A stretch of DNA of 12,060 nt from Holdemanella porci (GCF_019052655.1 NZ_JAHQVB010000059.1:1-12060); one strand, 5' to 3'; counted from the first letter of the stretch, positions 1-7,646 are shown. The notes: a model not told the origin generated them from the sequence alone. Program-made: numbers and translations.

Positions 1-53
1 AACTCACATTGGTAAGCCGTATGCCTTAATAGGGCACGTATGGTTTGATAAGG
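1..53 (+). other. Unassigned left-edge tail with an imperfect hairpin
   Basis: No recognisable coding tail is seen in any frame. Positions 12-46 can fold as an imperfect hairpin: AAGCCGTA then TGCC on the 5' side pair with GGCA then TATGGTTT on the 3' side, with a 2-nt bulge and some G-U pairs. It stands directly before the terminator at 54-79, so this could be the 3' end of a structured RNA or the 3' UTR of an upstream gene. The window edge prevents a decision. Confidence 0.3.
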
Positions 54-79
54 GGCGGCAGAATTTAAACTCTGCCGCC
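54..79 (+). terminator. Intrinsic terminator-like hairpin of the upstream unit
   Basis: A perfect 9-bp GC-rich stem, GGCGGCAGA (54-62) with TCTGCCGCC (71-79), has an 8-nt AT loop. The downstream stretch is T-rich but interrupted (ACTTTCTTGT). It isolates ptsI from the gene to the left. Confidence 0.65.
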
Positions 80-86
80 TACTTTC

Positions 87-115
87 TTGTATCTTTGAAA
101 AAAAAGTGTTAAAAT
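87..115 (+). promoter_or_regulatory. Probable sigma-A promoter of ptsI with extended -10
   Basis: An extended -10 element, TGT followed by TAAAAT (110-115), lies 17 nt after a weak -35, TTGTAT (87-92). Transcription would start near 122, giving a leader of about 43 nt before the ptsI start. The placement just after the upstream terminator supports a monocistronic ptsI. Confidence 0.5.
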
Positions 116-127
116 TTTATCTGTAGA

Positions 128-145
128 TGAAAGCGTTTTTCGCTT
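128..145 (+). promoter_or_regulatory. cre-like site and small hairpin in the ptsI leader
   Basis: TGAAAGCGTTTTTC (128-141) resembles the CcpA cre consensus (TG.AA.CG...CA) in the left arm and centre, but the right arm is one base too long. The same bases form a hairpin, AAGCG-TTTTT-CGCTT (131-145). Just downstream of the presumed start site, it could act as a catabolite-control roadblock or as an mRNA hairpin. Both readings are inference. Confidence 0.3.
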
Positions 146-164
146 GTTTTAGGAGGAATTTATC

Positions 165-1868
165 ATGTTAAAAGGGATAGCAGCAAGTGCTGGTGTATCT
201 GTAGCTAAAGTTTACAAATTGGAAACACCAAAAGTTGTTATTGAAAAAAAAGCAGGAGTAGCTGAAGAAGAAGTTAAAAAATTCGAAGATGCTCTAGAAA
301 AAACTAAAAAAGATATCGAAGGAGTAAAAGAAAGAGCAGCTAAACGTTTAAGTGACGAAGAATTAGCTGTATTTGATGCTCACTTAATGATGGCTGGTGA
401 CCCTGAATTAGCTGGTCAAATTAAAGCCATGATCGAAAATGATGGCGTTAATGCTGAATATGCGACTGAACAAGTAGCTAATCAAATGGTTGAAATGTTC
501 GAAAGCATGGATAATGATTATTTCCGTGAAAGAGCAGCTGACATCAAAGACGTTACTTTCCGTTTAAAATGTAACTTATTAGGATTAACAATTCCTGATT
601 TAACAAGCATTGCAGAAGATTCAATCATCGTTGCTCACGACTTGACTCCAAGCGATACAGCTCAGTTAAATGAATTTGTTAAGGGTTTCGCTACTGAAAT
701 CGGTGGTAAAACATCTCACTCAGCTATCATGGCTAACTCATTGGAAATCCCTGCAGTTGTAGGATGCCCTGGTGTATGTGATGCATGTAAGACTGGTGAT
801 ACTTTGGCATTAGATGCATTAGATGGTGTTGTTGAAATCAATCCTGATGAAGCAACAATTACTAAATATGAAGCTAAGGCTGAAGCATTCTTAAAAGAAA
901 AAGAAGAATTAAAAGTATTGAAAAACGAAAAATCAGTAACTAAAGATGGACACGAAGTTGAACTTGCTGGTAACATCGGTGGATTCAAAGATGTTGAAGG
1001 TGTATTGACTAATGGTGGTGAAGGTGTCGGATTGTTCCGTACAGAATTCTTGTACATGGATTCAGATCACTTCCCAACAGAAGACGAACAATTTGAAGCA
1101 TACAAACAAGTATTAGAAGGTATGCAAGGTAAAAAAGTTGTTGTACGTACATTAGACATTGGTGGAGATAAACACTTATCTTACTATGAGTTCCCACAAG
1201 AAATGAACCCATTCTTAGGATATCGTGCAATCCGTCTTTGCTTAAAAGAAACAGATATCTTCAAAACTCAATTACGTGCATTATGCCGTGCATCTGTATA
1301 CGGAAGACTTTGCATTATGTTCCCAATGATTGCTACAGTTAAAGAATTCCGTGATGCGAAAGCAATTTTTGAAGAAGTTAAGGCTGAATTAGTCGCTGAA
1401 GGTGTTGCAGTTAGTGACAGCATTGAAGTAGGTATGATGGTTGAAATTCCTGCTGCTGCAGTTCTTGCTGATCAATTTGCTAAATATGCAGACTTCTTCT
1501 CAATTGGTACAAATGACTTGATCCAATACTCTATGGCTGCTGACCGTATGTCTGAACACGTTTCATACTTGTATCAACCATACAACCCAAGTGTATTACG
1601 TTTAGTTGCTAACACAATCAAAGGTGCTCACGAACATGGTAAATGGGTTGGAATGTGTGGAGCTATGGCTGGTGAACCACATGCAGTTCCAATTCTTTTA
1701 GGTTTAGGTCTTGACGAATTCTCAATGAGTGCTACTCAAATTTTAAAGGCTCGTAAGGTTGTTAAATCTTTAAGCTATGAAGAAATGCAAGGATTAGCTC
1801 AAGAATGCTTAAATAAAGACACTGCTGATGAAGTTTTAGAAACAGTTAAAACTAAATTAGGTGAATAA
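165..1868 (+). CDS. ptsI: Phosphoenolpyruvate-protein phosphotransferase (PTS Enzyme I)
   Basis: Cytoplasmic Enzyme I takes phosphate from phosphoenolpyruvate and passes it to HPr, the first step of all PTS sugar uptake. The 567-residue length fits the full family. The N-terminal part holds the HPr-binding helical domain and the phosphohistidine domain, with the active His at about residue 185 in GGKTSHSAIMA. The C-terminal TIM barrel binds PEP: Arg in GLFRTEFLY (about 292), RTLDIGGDK (from about 328), VEIPA (Glu about 427), GTNDL (Asp about 451) and the catalytic Cys in GMCGAMAGE (about 498). AGGAGG at 151-156 lies 8 nt before the ATG, which fixes the start. ptsH (HPr) is not visible on either side, unlike the common ptsHI operon. 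The gene has its own promoter and terminator. Identification is secure. Confidence 0.97.
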   Translation: MLKGIAASAGVSVAKVYKLETPKVVIEKKAGVAEEEVKKFEDALEKTKKDIEGVKERAAKRLSDEELAVFDAHLMMAGDPELAGQIKAMIENDGVNAEYATEQVANQMVEMFESMDNDYFRERAADIKDVTFRLKCNLLGLTIPDLTSIAEDSIIVAHDLTPSDTAQLNEFVKGFATEIGGKTSHSAIMANSLEIPAVVGCPGVCDACKTGDTLALDALDGVVEINPDEATITKYEAKAEAFLKEKEELKVLKNEKSVTKDGHEVELAGNIGGFKDVEGVLTNGGEGVGLFRTEFLYMDSDHFPTEDEQFEAYKQVLEGMQGKKVVVRTLDIGGDKHLSYYEFPQEMNPFLGYRAIRLCLKETDIFKTQLRALCRASVYGRLCIMFPMIATVKEFRDAKAIFEEVKAELVAEGVAVSDSIEVGMMVEIPAAAVLADQFAKYADFFSIGTNDLIQYSMAADRMSEHVSYLYQPYNPSVLRLVANTIKGAHEHGKWVGMCGAMAGEPHAVPILLGLGLDEFSMSATQILKARKVVKSLSYEEMQGLAQECLNKDTADEVLETVKTKLGE

Positions 1869-1876
1869 TTAATTCG

Positions 1877-1903
1877 GGGGTTCTATTGAACCCCTTTTAT
1901 TTT
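1877..1903 (+). terminator. ptsI terminator, overlapping the ABC leader
   Basis: GGGGTTC (1877-1883), loop TATT, GAACCCC (1888-1894) and TTTTATTTT form a strong intrinsic terminator. It ends only 3 nt before the ribosome binding site of the next gene. CCCCT (1891-1895) can alternatively pair with AGGGG (1906-1910) of that site, so the two folds exclude each other. Confidence 0.85.
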
Positions 1904-1916
1904 GTAGGGGGAATTT

Positions 1917-3656
1917 ATGAAGCTTATATGGAAATATTTAATGAAATATAAAAAATGGTTCTTGTTGGATTTTATAAGCGTATTTGGCTTTGCCCTTGTT
2001 GAACTTGGAATTCCAACTATCATTTCAGATATGATTGATCATGGTATTGAAACACAAGATACAACTTATTTATATAGTCGTTTTGTATTGATGGCATTCA
2101 TTAGTGTGATTGGTGTAAGTGGGGTTGTGCTACTTGGCTATTGCTGCTCAAAAATATCGACAAATATTACGCGTGATATTCGTAATGACGTTTTTGAACA
2201 TGCACAAGCATTCTCGGCTGCTGAAATGGAAAAATTTGGTGTATCCAGTATGATTACACGTACAAATAATGATGCCTATCAAATTATGTTATTTTTAAAT
2301 GTGATTTTAAAATCTGCATTATTAACACCGGTTATGATGTGTGTTTCGGTTATGTTAATTTTAAAAATCTCTTTAGAACTATCTTATGTAGTCTTAGCTA
2401 CGATTCCTGTTGTTATTTTGGGCGTGATCATTGTTGCCAAAGTAAGTGAACCATTGAGTGAGAATCAACAAAAGTCGATTGACCACATTAATCAAATTTT
2501 GCGTGAAAATATTACTGGAATTCGCGTTATTCGTTCTTTTAATAAACAAGAGTATGAAAAGAAACGTTTCTCTAATGAAAATGATTTCTATCGAGATCAA
2601 AGTGCAAAATTATTTAAATTGATGTCTTGTACAGAACCATCTTTTTTCTTTTTGATGAATATCGCTACAGTCATTGTATATTATTTAAGTTGTACTTTAT
2701 TAAATACAAATGCCATCACTTTAGGAAATGTAGTGGCCTTTGTAGAATACTTATTCCATGTTATGATGTCTGTATTGATTTTCTGTATGGTGTTTATGAT
2801 GTATCCTAGAGCGAATGTATCGGCTAAGCGTATTCTGGAGGTTTTAGATACAAAACCAAGTATTGTCAATGATGAAAATTCTATTCAATTGGAATCTATT
2901 CAAACATTGAGTTTTAAAGATGTTACGTTCTCGTATCCAAATGGAGAAGAGGCCGTTTTAAAAAATATTGATTTTGTATGTCAAAAAGGTCAAAAGATCG
3001 CCGTGATTGGAAGTACAGGATCTGGTAAGAGTACATTAGTAAAATTAATGAATCGATTTTATGATGTAAGTCGTGGATCGATTGAAATCAATGGTGTTGA
3101 TATTCGTAAATATAATTTAGAGAGTTTACGTGCCCAAATTGGATACGTTGCACAAAAGGCACATATGTTTAAGGGAAGTATTCAATCGAATATTTGTTTT
3201 GGTAAGCCTGAGGCTAGTGTTGAAGAGATGGTTCATGCAGCAACGGTTGCGCAAGCTAGCGATTTTATTTCGACAAGAGAGCATGGGTATGAAGATGAAA
3301 TTGCAGAGGATGGAACGAATATTTCGGGTGGTCAGAAACAAAGGTTATCGATTGCTCGTGTTATCTTAAAAAAGCCATCCCTTTATATTTATGATGATAG
3401 TTTTAGTGCTTTAGATTTTAAAACGGATGCAACATTAAGAAAGGCATTGAAACCTGAAGTAAAGAATGCGATTTTCTTTGTGGTTGCCCAAAGAATTTCT
3501 ACCATCATGGATTCGGATATGATCATTGTTTTGGATGAAGGTCAGATTATTGGAATGGGAACACATGCACAATTGTTAAAGGATTGTAGTGTGTATCAAG
3601 AGATTGCTCATTCACAATTAACACAAAAGGAGTTGGATGATTATGAAAGAAACTAA
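1917..3656 (+). CDS. Heterodimeric ABC multidrug-type exporter, subunit with degenerate ATP site
   Basis: A 579-residue half-transporter with an N-terminal six-helix membrane domain (about 15-300) and a C-terminal nucleotide-binding domain. Walker A is GSTGSGKST (365-373), the Q-loop Gln is about 413, and the signature is a good ISGGQ (469-473). Walker B, YIYDDSFSALD, has Asp (about 494) where the catalytic Glu is expected, and the switch His is replaced by Gln (about 525, VVAQRIST). This pattern is known from the TM287 type of asymmetric exporters, where this subunit supplies the non-catalytic site. AGGGGGA at 1906-1912 precedes the ATG. The next gene, overlapping by 14 nt, carries the complementary defect, so they should form one heterodimer in the cytoplasmic membrane. 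The substrate (drug, lipid or peptide) cannot be read from sequence. No promoter fits between the ptsI terminator and this gene. Confidence 0.92.
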   Translation: MKLIWKYLMKYKKWFLLDFISVFGFALVELGIPTIISDMIDHGIETQDTTYLYSRFVLMAFISVIGVSGVVLLGYCCSKISTNITRDIRNDVFEHAQAFSAAEMEKFGVSSMITRTNNDAYQIMLFLNVILKSALLTPVMMCVSVMLILKISLELSYVVLATIPVVILGVIIVAKVSEPLSENQQKSIDHINQILRENITGIRVIRSFNKQEYEKKRFSNENDFYRDQSAKLFKLMSCTEPSFFFLMNIATVIVYYLSCTLLNTNAITLGNVVAFVEYLFHVMMSVLIFCMVFMMYPRANVSAKRILEVLDTKPSIVNDENSIQLESIQTLSFKDVTFSYPNGEEAVLKNIDFVCQKGQKIAVIGSTGSGKSTLVKLMNRFYDVSRGSIEINGVDIRKYNLESLRAQIGYVAQKAHMFKGSIQSNICFGKPEASVEEMVHAATVAQASDFISTREHGYEDEIAEDGTNISGGQKQRLSIARVILKKPSLYIYDDSFSALDFKTDATLRKALKPEVKNAIFFVVAQRISTIMDSDMIIVLDEGQIIGMGTHAQLLKDCSVYQEIAHSQLTQKELDDYERN

Positions 3657-5400
3657 GAAAATGAAGTTTACTGAATGTCTATCTCATCTGTTTGTGTTTA
3701 TAAAGCCATATCGCTTTAAATTGTTATTTGGAATTTTAATGGTTATTACAGCCCAAGTGACTTTTGCCTTAAATCCGACTGTTGAAGGTATGATCACCAC
3801 GCAATTAGCTGCAGATATTTCAGCGCATCAACCAATTCAGGTAGATAAAGTTGTACATATCTTATGTATCTTATTTTCCATCTATATTGTGAAGACAATA
3901 TCTCAATTTTTAATGGCTGTTTTTATGACCGACGCGATTCAGAAGACGATGTTTGATGTGCGCAATGCGATTGAGAATAAAATTCATCATTTACCTGTAT
4001 CTTATTTTGATCAAGAAAAAACGGGAGAGTTATTATCACGAATCACAAATGATGTGGATACATTATCGAATGCGTTGCAACAAACTTTATCACGAGTAAT
4101 TTCAGCTATATGTACATTCACTTTTGTGCTATTCATGATGTTAAGAATCAATGTACTAATGACGTGTATCATTTTAGTGGCATTACCTGTTATTGCGCTC
4201 TTATCAAAATTTGTCGTTAAGAAATCACAGCCTCTATTTGATGATCAACAAAATACATTAGCCGATTTGAATGGTACCATCAATGAATTGTATGATGGAT
4301 ATAGTGAGATTCTTTCTTATAATCAACAAGAACATGCTTTAGAAAGATTTCAAAAAGATAATGAAAGAATGCGTGTATCTAGCTTTAAGGCGCAGTTTGT
4401 ATCAAGTTTGATCAATCCATTATGTTCTTTGATTACCTATTTAAGTATTGGTTGTGCAAGCCTTGTTGGTTGTCTTCAAGTATTAAATGGAACTATCGCA
4501 TTAGGGCAACTACAAGCATTTATTCGTTATATTTGGCAAATCAACGATCCAATTTCTCAAATATCTCAATTATCAAGTGCAGTACAATCTGCCTTTAGTG
4601 CCATGTCTCGTTTATTCACTTTCTTAAATCAACCAATTGAAGAGGATGTTATATCCAAATGTCAAATTGATGAAGTTCGCACTATTGAATTTGATCATGT
4701 ACAATTTGGATATGATGATAATCTATTAATGAAGGATGTTAATATTGATGTACATCAAGGTCAAACCATCGCTATTGTAGGTCCTACAGGAGCAGGTAAG
4801 ACAACATTGACAAACTTATTACTACGTTTTTATGATGTAAAGGGTGGAAGTATTAAAATTAATGGTATTGATATTCGAGAATTGTCATATCATGAATTAA
4901 GAAAATTATTTGCGTTAGTTCTACAAGATACGTGGTTGTTTGAGGGAAGTATTGAACAAAATATTGCGTATGGAAATGAGAAGGCGTTAAAGAATGAAAT
5001 TGTAGAAGCCGCAAAACAAGCCAATGTCCATCACTTTATACGTACTTTAACCGATGGCTATGATACTTTGATCAATGAAGAGGGAAGTAATGTGAGTCAA
5101 GGGGAAAAACAATTATTAACGATTGCACGAGCTCTATTAAAAAATCCGGAAGTCTTGATTTTAGATGAAGCTACGAGTAGTGTAGATACAAGACTTGAAA
5201 GACGTCTTCAAGGTGCAATGGATCGAGTTATGGAAAATCGTACTTGTTTTGTGATTGCACACCGTTTATCTACTATTATCAATGCAGACAAGATTCTTGT
5301 GCTTGAACATGGGGATATTGTTGAACATGGTAGTCATGAAGAATTGTTAAATAAGAATGGAGTTTATGCTAGATTGTATAATGCTCAGTTCGCAAAGTAA
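3643..5400 (+). CDS. Heterodimeric ABC multidrug-type exporter, subunit with the catalytic site
   Basis: Partner half-transporter of about 585 residues, with six membrane helices (about 20-310) followed by the ATPase domain. Walker A is GPTGAGKTT. Walker B, VLILDEATSSVD, keeps the catalytic Glu, and the switch His is present (VIAHRLSTI). The signature is degenerate, VSQGE instead of LSGGQ. Paired with the preceding subunit, this gives one fully consensus ATP site (Walker motifs here, ISGGQ from the partner) and one degenerate site, the layout described for TM287/288, BmrCD and LmrCD. Two in-frame ATGs exist, at 3637 and 3643. The ribosome binding site AAAAGGAG (3625-3632) is only 4 nt from the first and 10 nt from the second, so 3643 is preferred. 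It overlaps the upstream gene by 14 nt, implying translational coupling. The operon ends at the terminator that follows. Confidence 0.92.
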   Translation: MKETKKMKFTECLSHLFVFIKPYRFKLLFGILMVITAQVTFALNPTVEGMITTQLAADISAHQPIQVDKVVHILCILFSIYIVKTISQFLMAVFMTDAIQKTMFDVRNAIENKIHHLPVSYFDQEKTGELLSRITNDVDTLSNALQQTLSRVISAICTFTFVLFMMLRINVLMTCIILVALPVIALLSKFVVKKSQPLFDDQQNTLADLNGTINELYDGYSEILSYNQQEHALERFQKDNERMRVSSFKAQFVSSLINPLCSLITYLSIGCASLVGCLQVLNGTIALGQLQAFIRYIWQINDPISQISQLSSAVQSAFSAMSRLFTFLNQPIEEDVISKCQIDEVRTIEFDHVQFGYDDNLLMKDVNIDVHQGQTIAIVGPTGAGKTTLTNLLLRFYDVKGGSIKINGIDIRELSYHELRKLFALVLQDTWLFEGSIEQNIAYGNEKALKNEIVEAAKQANVHHFIRTLTDGYDTLINEEGSNVSQGEKQLLTIARALLKNPEVLILDEATSSVDTRLERRLQGAMDRVMENRTCFVIAHRLSTIINADKILVLEHGDIVEHGSHEELLNKNGVYARLYNAQFAK

Positions 5401-5426
5401 AAGTCTGATTTAGTTCAGACTTTTTT
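5401..5426 (+). terminator. Terminator of the ABC operon, possibly bidirectional
   Basis: AAGTCTGA (5401-5408), a 6-nt loop and TCAGACTT (5415-5422) are followed by a T-run to 5426. On the minus strand the same stem is followed by four Ts, so it could also stop transcription from the amidase remnant, whose stop codon lies inside it. Confidence 0.85.
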
Positions 5427-5923
5427 GATGCCCTTGGCAATGACATACAATGGTGTTTCGTTTGTGTCCAATAGTCCTCGATTGATTGAATAATCGAGTT
5501 TATCGAGTTGTTTAAGAATGGAGTTGAACAATTTCACCGTATTCTTATTGTTGAAATCACAATAGATTTCATATCCATTGGCTTCATATTCACTTGAGTT
5601 TACATGTATGGATACAAAGAGATCGGCATTCTTTTTCTTTGGCTAAATCACAACGCGTTTGTAAATTTTCTTTATTATCATTTGACCATGAAACAGAGTC
5701 ACTTGTACGTGTATATACAACTTTATAGCCATATGATTTCAGTTGTTTTCCAACAAGTAATGCGATATCTAAATTGATATCTTTTTCATAATCGCCATAG
5801 TTGCTTTCAGCTCCTACATCATATCCTCCATGAACGGCATCGATCATAATGGTTTGTTTTGTGCTTTTGGCAGAAACGGTAATATCGTTATGTAAGTAGA
5901 AGTGTTATGAATAATTTTTTCAT
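5415..5923 (-). pseudogene. Broken N-acetylmuramoyl-L-alanine amidase (Amidase_3 family)
   Basis: Three minus-strand pieces in different frames reconstruct a secreted zinc amidase that would cleave the MurNAc-L-Ala bond of peptidoglycan. Piece 1 (5923-5891) reads MKKLFITLLLT, a signal-peptide start, then hits TAA at 5890-5888. Piece 2 (up to about 5635) carries DAVHGGYDVGAES and EKDINLDIALLV, with the zinc ligands His and Glu, then TRTSD. A 1-nt shift in an A-rich run near 5630-5640 moves to piece 3, which carries NADLFVSIHVNSS with the third zinc-ligand His and continues to TGA at 5417-5415. The usual C-terminal PAVLVE.GF block with the catalytic Glu is absent, cut off at the ABC terminator. 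Two frameshifts plus a missing 3' end argue for real decay, although the homopolymer shift alone could be a sequencing error. A recognisable ribosome binding site is not evident. Confidence 0.85.
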
Positions 5924-5966
5924 GTGTTTATGAAAGCATGTAATCCTTAAATGTTTCTTAAATTAC

Positions 5967-6032
5967 TGTCCCTTAAAACTAAGTTAAAACTGTACATTTT
6001 AAAGAATACAGCGAAATGATAATATAGGGACA
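5967..6032 (+). promoter_or_regulatory. Nested inverted repeats and weak promoter before the ECF gene
   Basis: TGTCCCT (5967-5973) is mirrored by AGGGACA (6026-6032). Inside it, CTGTA (5990-5994) is mirrored by TACAG (6007-6011). An extended -10, TGA then TAATAT (6020-6025), lies 17 nt after a poor -35 (TTTTAA). The outer right arm falls at the predicted start site, so an operator role is possible. No riboswitch fold is recognised. One AAACTAA motif (5976-5982) of the dispersed family also lies here. Confidence 0.35.
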
Positions 6033-6055
6033 AGTTTTAAAAAGGAGAAATGATT

Positions 6056-6571
6056 ATGACAAATGAAACGACAAAAAGAATCGCAAAAACAGCTTTAATG
6101 ATCGCATTGATCTTTGTATGTACATTCACAATTAAACTTCCAAATCCTGCAACTGGTGGATATACACATATGGGAGATTGTATGGCATTTCTTGCGGTGC
6201 TAGTTTTAGGTAAAAAAGACGGGGCTTTAGCTGCAGGCTTAGGAGCCGCATTAAGTGATTTATTGACTGGAGCCATGATTTGGGTGCTTCCTACATTTAT
6301 CTTTAAATTCATTATGGGATATATTATGGGTGTTGTACTTGAAAAGGGAAACAATGAAAAATTAGATTGGATTGTTGGAGCTAGCCTTGGTGGTTTGTTT
6401 CAATGTTTCGCTTATACACTATTTAAGATTCCTTTATTTACAGCAGCAGTCGCCTTTGCGTCTGTACCTAGACTTTTAGCTCAAACGATTATGGGACTTG
6501 TTATTTATGCGATTGTTGCCAATATCTTAGCCAAATCTAAAGTGCTATCTTTACAAGGAGTTGTCGCATGA
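6056..6571 (+). CDS. ECF transporter S component (substrate-binding membrane subunit)
   Basis: A 171-residue hydrophobic protein with about five to six membrane helices and little else, the size and layout of S components of energy-coupling-factor vitamin transporters. The fold resembles the PF07155 group: GGYTHMGDCMAFLA, then an Ala/Gly-rich helix and ALSDLLTGAMIW. An AxxxA motif in helix 1 (ALMIA) is of the kind that contacts the shared EcfT subunit. The ATPases and EcfT are not in the window and would be encoded elsewhere, as in group II ECF systems. Two in-frame ATGs exist. GGAG (6044-6047) is 2 nt before 6050 and 8 nt before 6056, so 6056 is chosen. It overlaps the amidohydrolase gene by 4 nt (ATGA), which suggests that the transported compound is the hydrolase substrate or a relative. 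The substrate is unknown. Confidence 0.85.
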   Translation: MTNETTKRIAKTALMIALIFVCTFTIKLPNPATGGYTHMGDCMAFLAVLVLGKKDGALAAGLGAALSDLLTGAMIWVLPTFIFKFIMGYIMGVVLEKGNNEKLDWIVGASLGGLFQCFAYTLFKIPLFTAAVAFASVPRLLAQTIMGLVIYAIVANILAKSKVLSLQGVVA

Positions 6572-7281
6572 AAAAAATCGATGCACATGCACATTTAGGC
6601 TACATCGGTGGATGGGCCAATGTAAAAATGGATGCCGATGAATTGATTTCATTGATGGATACATATGAAATTGAAACGACAATGATTTGTGTTTTGGATA
6701 ATGAAGAAGCATATAAGGCTATGCAGAAATATCCAGGTCGTATTGAAGGGTGTGTCTATGTGAATCCTTTAGAGCCAAATTGTTTAGATTTGATTGATAA
6801 ATATGTAAAGCTTGGTTTTAAAGCCATTAAGCTTCAGCCGTTACGCCATGCGTATTGTGCGGATAGTGAAATTGTAGATCCTGTATTAGATAAAGCTGAA
6901 GAATATGGAATTCCTGTTTGTATACATTCGGGGCATCCTCCTTATTCACTTCCTTGGCAAATTGGATTACTTGCTGAAAGACATCCAAATTGTAAAGTAC
7001 TAATGATTCATATGGGACATGGTCATGGAGTTTATATTGATGCAGCATTAAAAATGGCTCGACGGTATCCAAATATTTACTTGGAAATGTCGGGTATGCC
7101 TATGCATACAAAAATTAAAGAAGCGTATGATACGGTTGGCCATGATCGTATCCTATTTGGAACGGATGCTCCTTTCCATCATCCTACAGTTGAGATGCAA
7201 AAAGTATTAATGTGTGGTGTTGATGAACAGGGCTTAGAAGATATTTTCTATAACAACGCAAAGAAATTTTTTGATGTATAG
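6568..7281 (+). CDS. Amidohydrolase of the TIM-barrel metal-dependent superfamily
   Basis: A 237-residue cytoplasmic protein with the metal-site pattern of the Amidohydro_2 group: DAHAH at 5-9 (His 7 and 9), IHSGH with His about 120, MIHMGHGHG with His about 148, and FGTDAPF with Asp about 200. It is compact for the family and has no signal peptide. It starts in the ATGA overlap with the ECF gene, so the two are translationally coupled and share one transcript ending in the terminator just downstream. The reaction is hydrolysis of a C-N or C-O bond, or decarboxylation as in some members; the exact substrate cannot be read. The pairing with an uptake subunit suggests salvage of a vitamin-like or base-like compound. 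Its last codons (FDV and stop) lie inside the 33-bp repeat found again at 11351. Confidence 0.88.
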   Translation: MKKIDAHAHLGYIGGWANVKMDADELISLMDTYEIETTMICVLDNEEAYKAMQKYPGRIEGCVYVNPLEPNCLDLIDKYVKLGFKAIKLQPLRHAYCADSEIVDPVLDKAEEYGIPVCIHSGHPPYSLPWQIGLLAERHPNCKVLMIHMGHGHGVYIDAALKMARRYPNIYLEMSGMPMHTKIKEAYDTVGHDRILFGTDAPFHHPTVEMQKVLMCGVDEQGLEDIFYNNAKKFFDV

Positions 7282-7302
7282 ACAAAACTAGTAACGGGTA
7301 AA
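7270..7302 (+). repeat. 33-bp direct repeat, left copy
   Basis: This perfect repeat of 11351-11383 starts in the last three codons of the amidohydrolase gene and runs to the 5' arm of its terminator. The two copies are 4081 bp apart and bracket the arsenic genes, like the ends of an integrated element or the scar of a single-crossover integration. Confidence 0.9.
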
Positions 7303-7327
7303 CCTCATCAATTTACCCGCTTTTTTT
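7295..7327 (+). terminator. Terminator of the ECF-amidohydrolase unit
   Basis: CGGGTAAA (7295-7302), a 9-nt loop and TTTACCCG (7312-7319) are followed by C and seven Ts. Confidence 0.88.
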
Positions 7328-7355
7328 CTTTTTTTATATGAAACTTATGTGATGC

Positions 7356-7490
7356 CTCTCCAAAACTAACAACTTCCGTTGTTAGTCTTTTTTATGTCCA
7401 TTTGCTCGTTTTTCTTAAACTAAGAGTTTCTTTTAGAAAAGTGAAACAGTGATTTAACACGTCTCCCTTAAACTAAGAGCTTCCATAGGT
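7356..7490 (+). repeat. Left copy of the AAACTAA tandem array, including a terminator hairpin
   Basis: AAACTAA cores stand at 7363, 7417 and 7470, that is 54 and 53 nt apart. Positions 7356-7444 match 11589-11678 with four substitutions and one 1-nt indel by hand alignment. The first unit forms a good terminator: ACTAACAAC (7365-7373), TTCC, GTTGTTAGT (7378-7386), then C and six Ts. The second forms a weaker hairpin, CTAAGA...TTTTAG. No coding sequence is seen. Confidence 0.8.
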
Positions 7491-7498
7491 AAACAAAG

Positions 7499-7540
7499 AG
7501 CTGAACAGGTAGGAAGAAAAATCCTATTTGTTCAGCTTTT
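7499..7540 (+). terminator. Long hairpin upstream of arsR, probable terminator
   Basis: AGCTGAACAGGTAGGA (7499-7514) pairs with 7522-7537 over 16 bp with two G-U pairs around a 7-nt loop, followed by TTTTGTGTTT. The stem is unusually long for a simple terminator. It would shield the arsR promoter from read-through. The stretch 7541-7646 holds nothing else I can name. Confidence 0.7.
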
Positions 7541-7646
7541 GTGTTTATAAAAGTTCTAAGAAGAATCGAATTACTATTCCATATCAGGTGACTTTTTCTA
7601 AGTTACGGAAGGTTTTTTTTTCATAGAAAATTTATAGTTCGATATG

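Noticed and set aside
1..111. Coding tail open from the left edge to about 111
   Set aside because: It would read through a perfect terminator hairpin and the ptsI promoter, and the translation looks random.
3637..3642. ATG at 3637 as start of the second ABC subunit
   Set aside because: Only 4 nt from the ribosome binding site; the in-frame ATG at 3643 is better placed, although both give nearly the same protein.
5930..6055. Riboswitch before the ECF gene
   Set aside because: The likely leader is short and shows no TPP, FMN, preQ1 or cobalamin core that I recognise; only simple inverted repeats are present.
7356..7490. CRISPR array, because of regular 54-bp spacing
   Set aside because: Units are diverged along their length, with no exact repeat of 25 bases or more and no distinct spacers; several form terminators.
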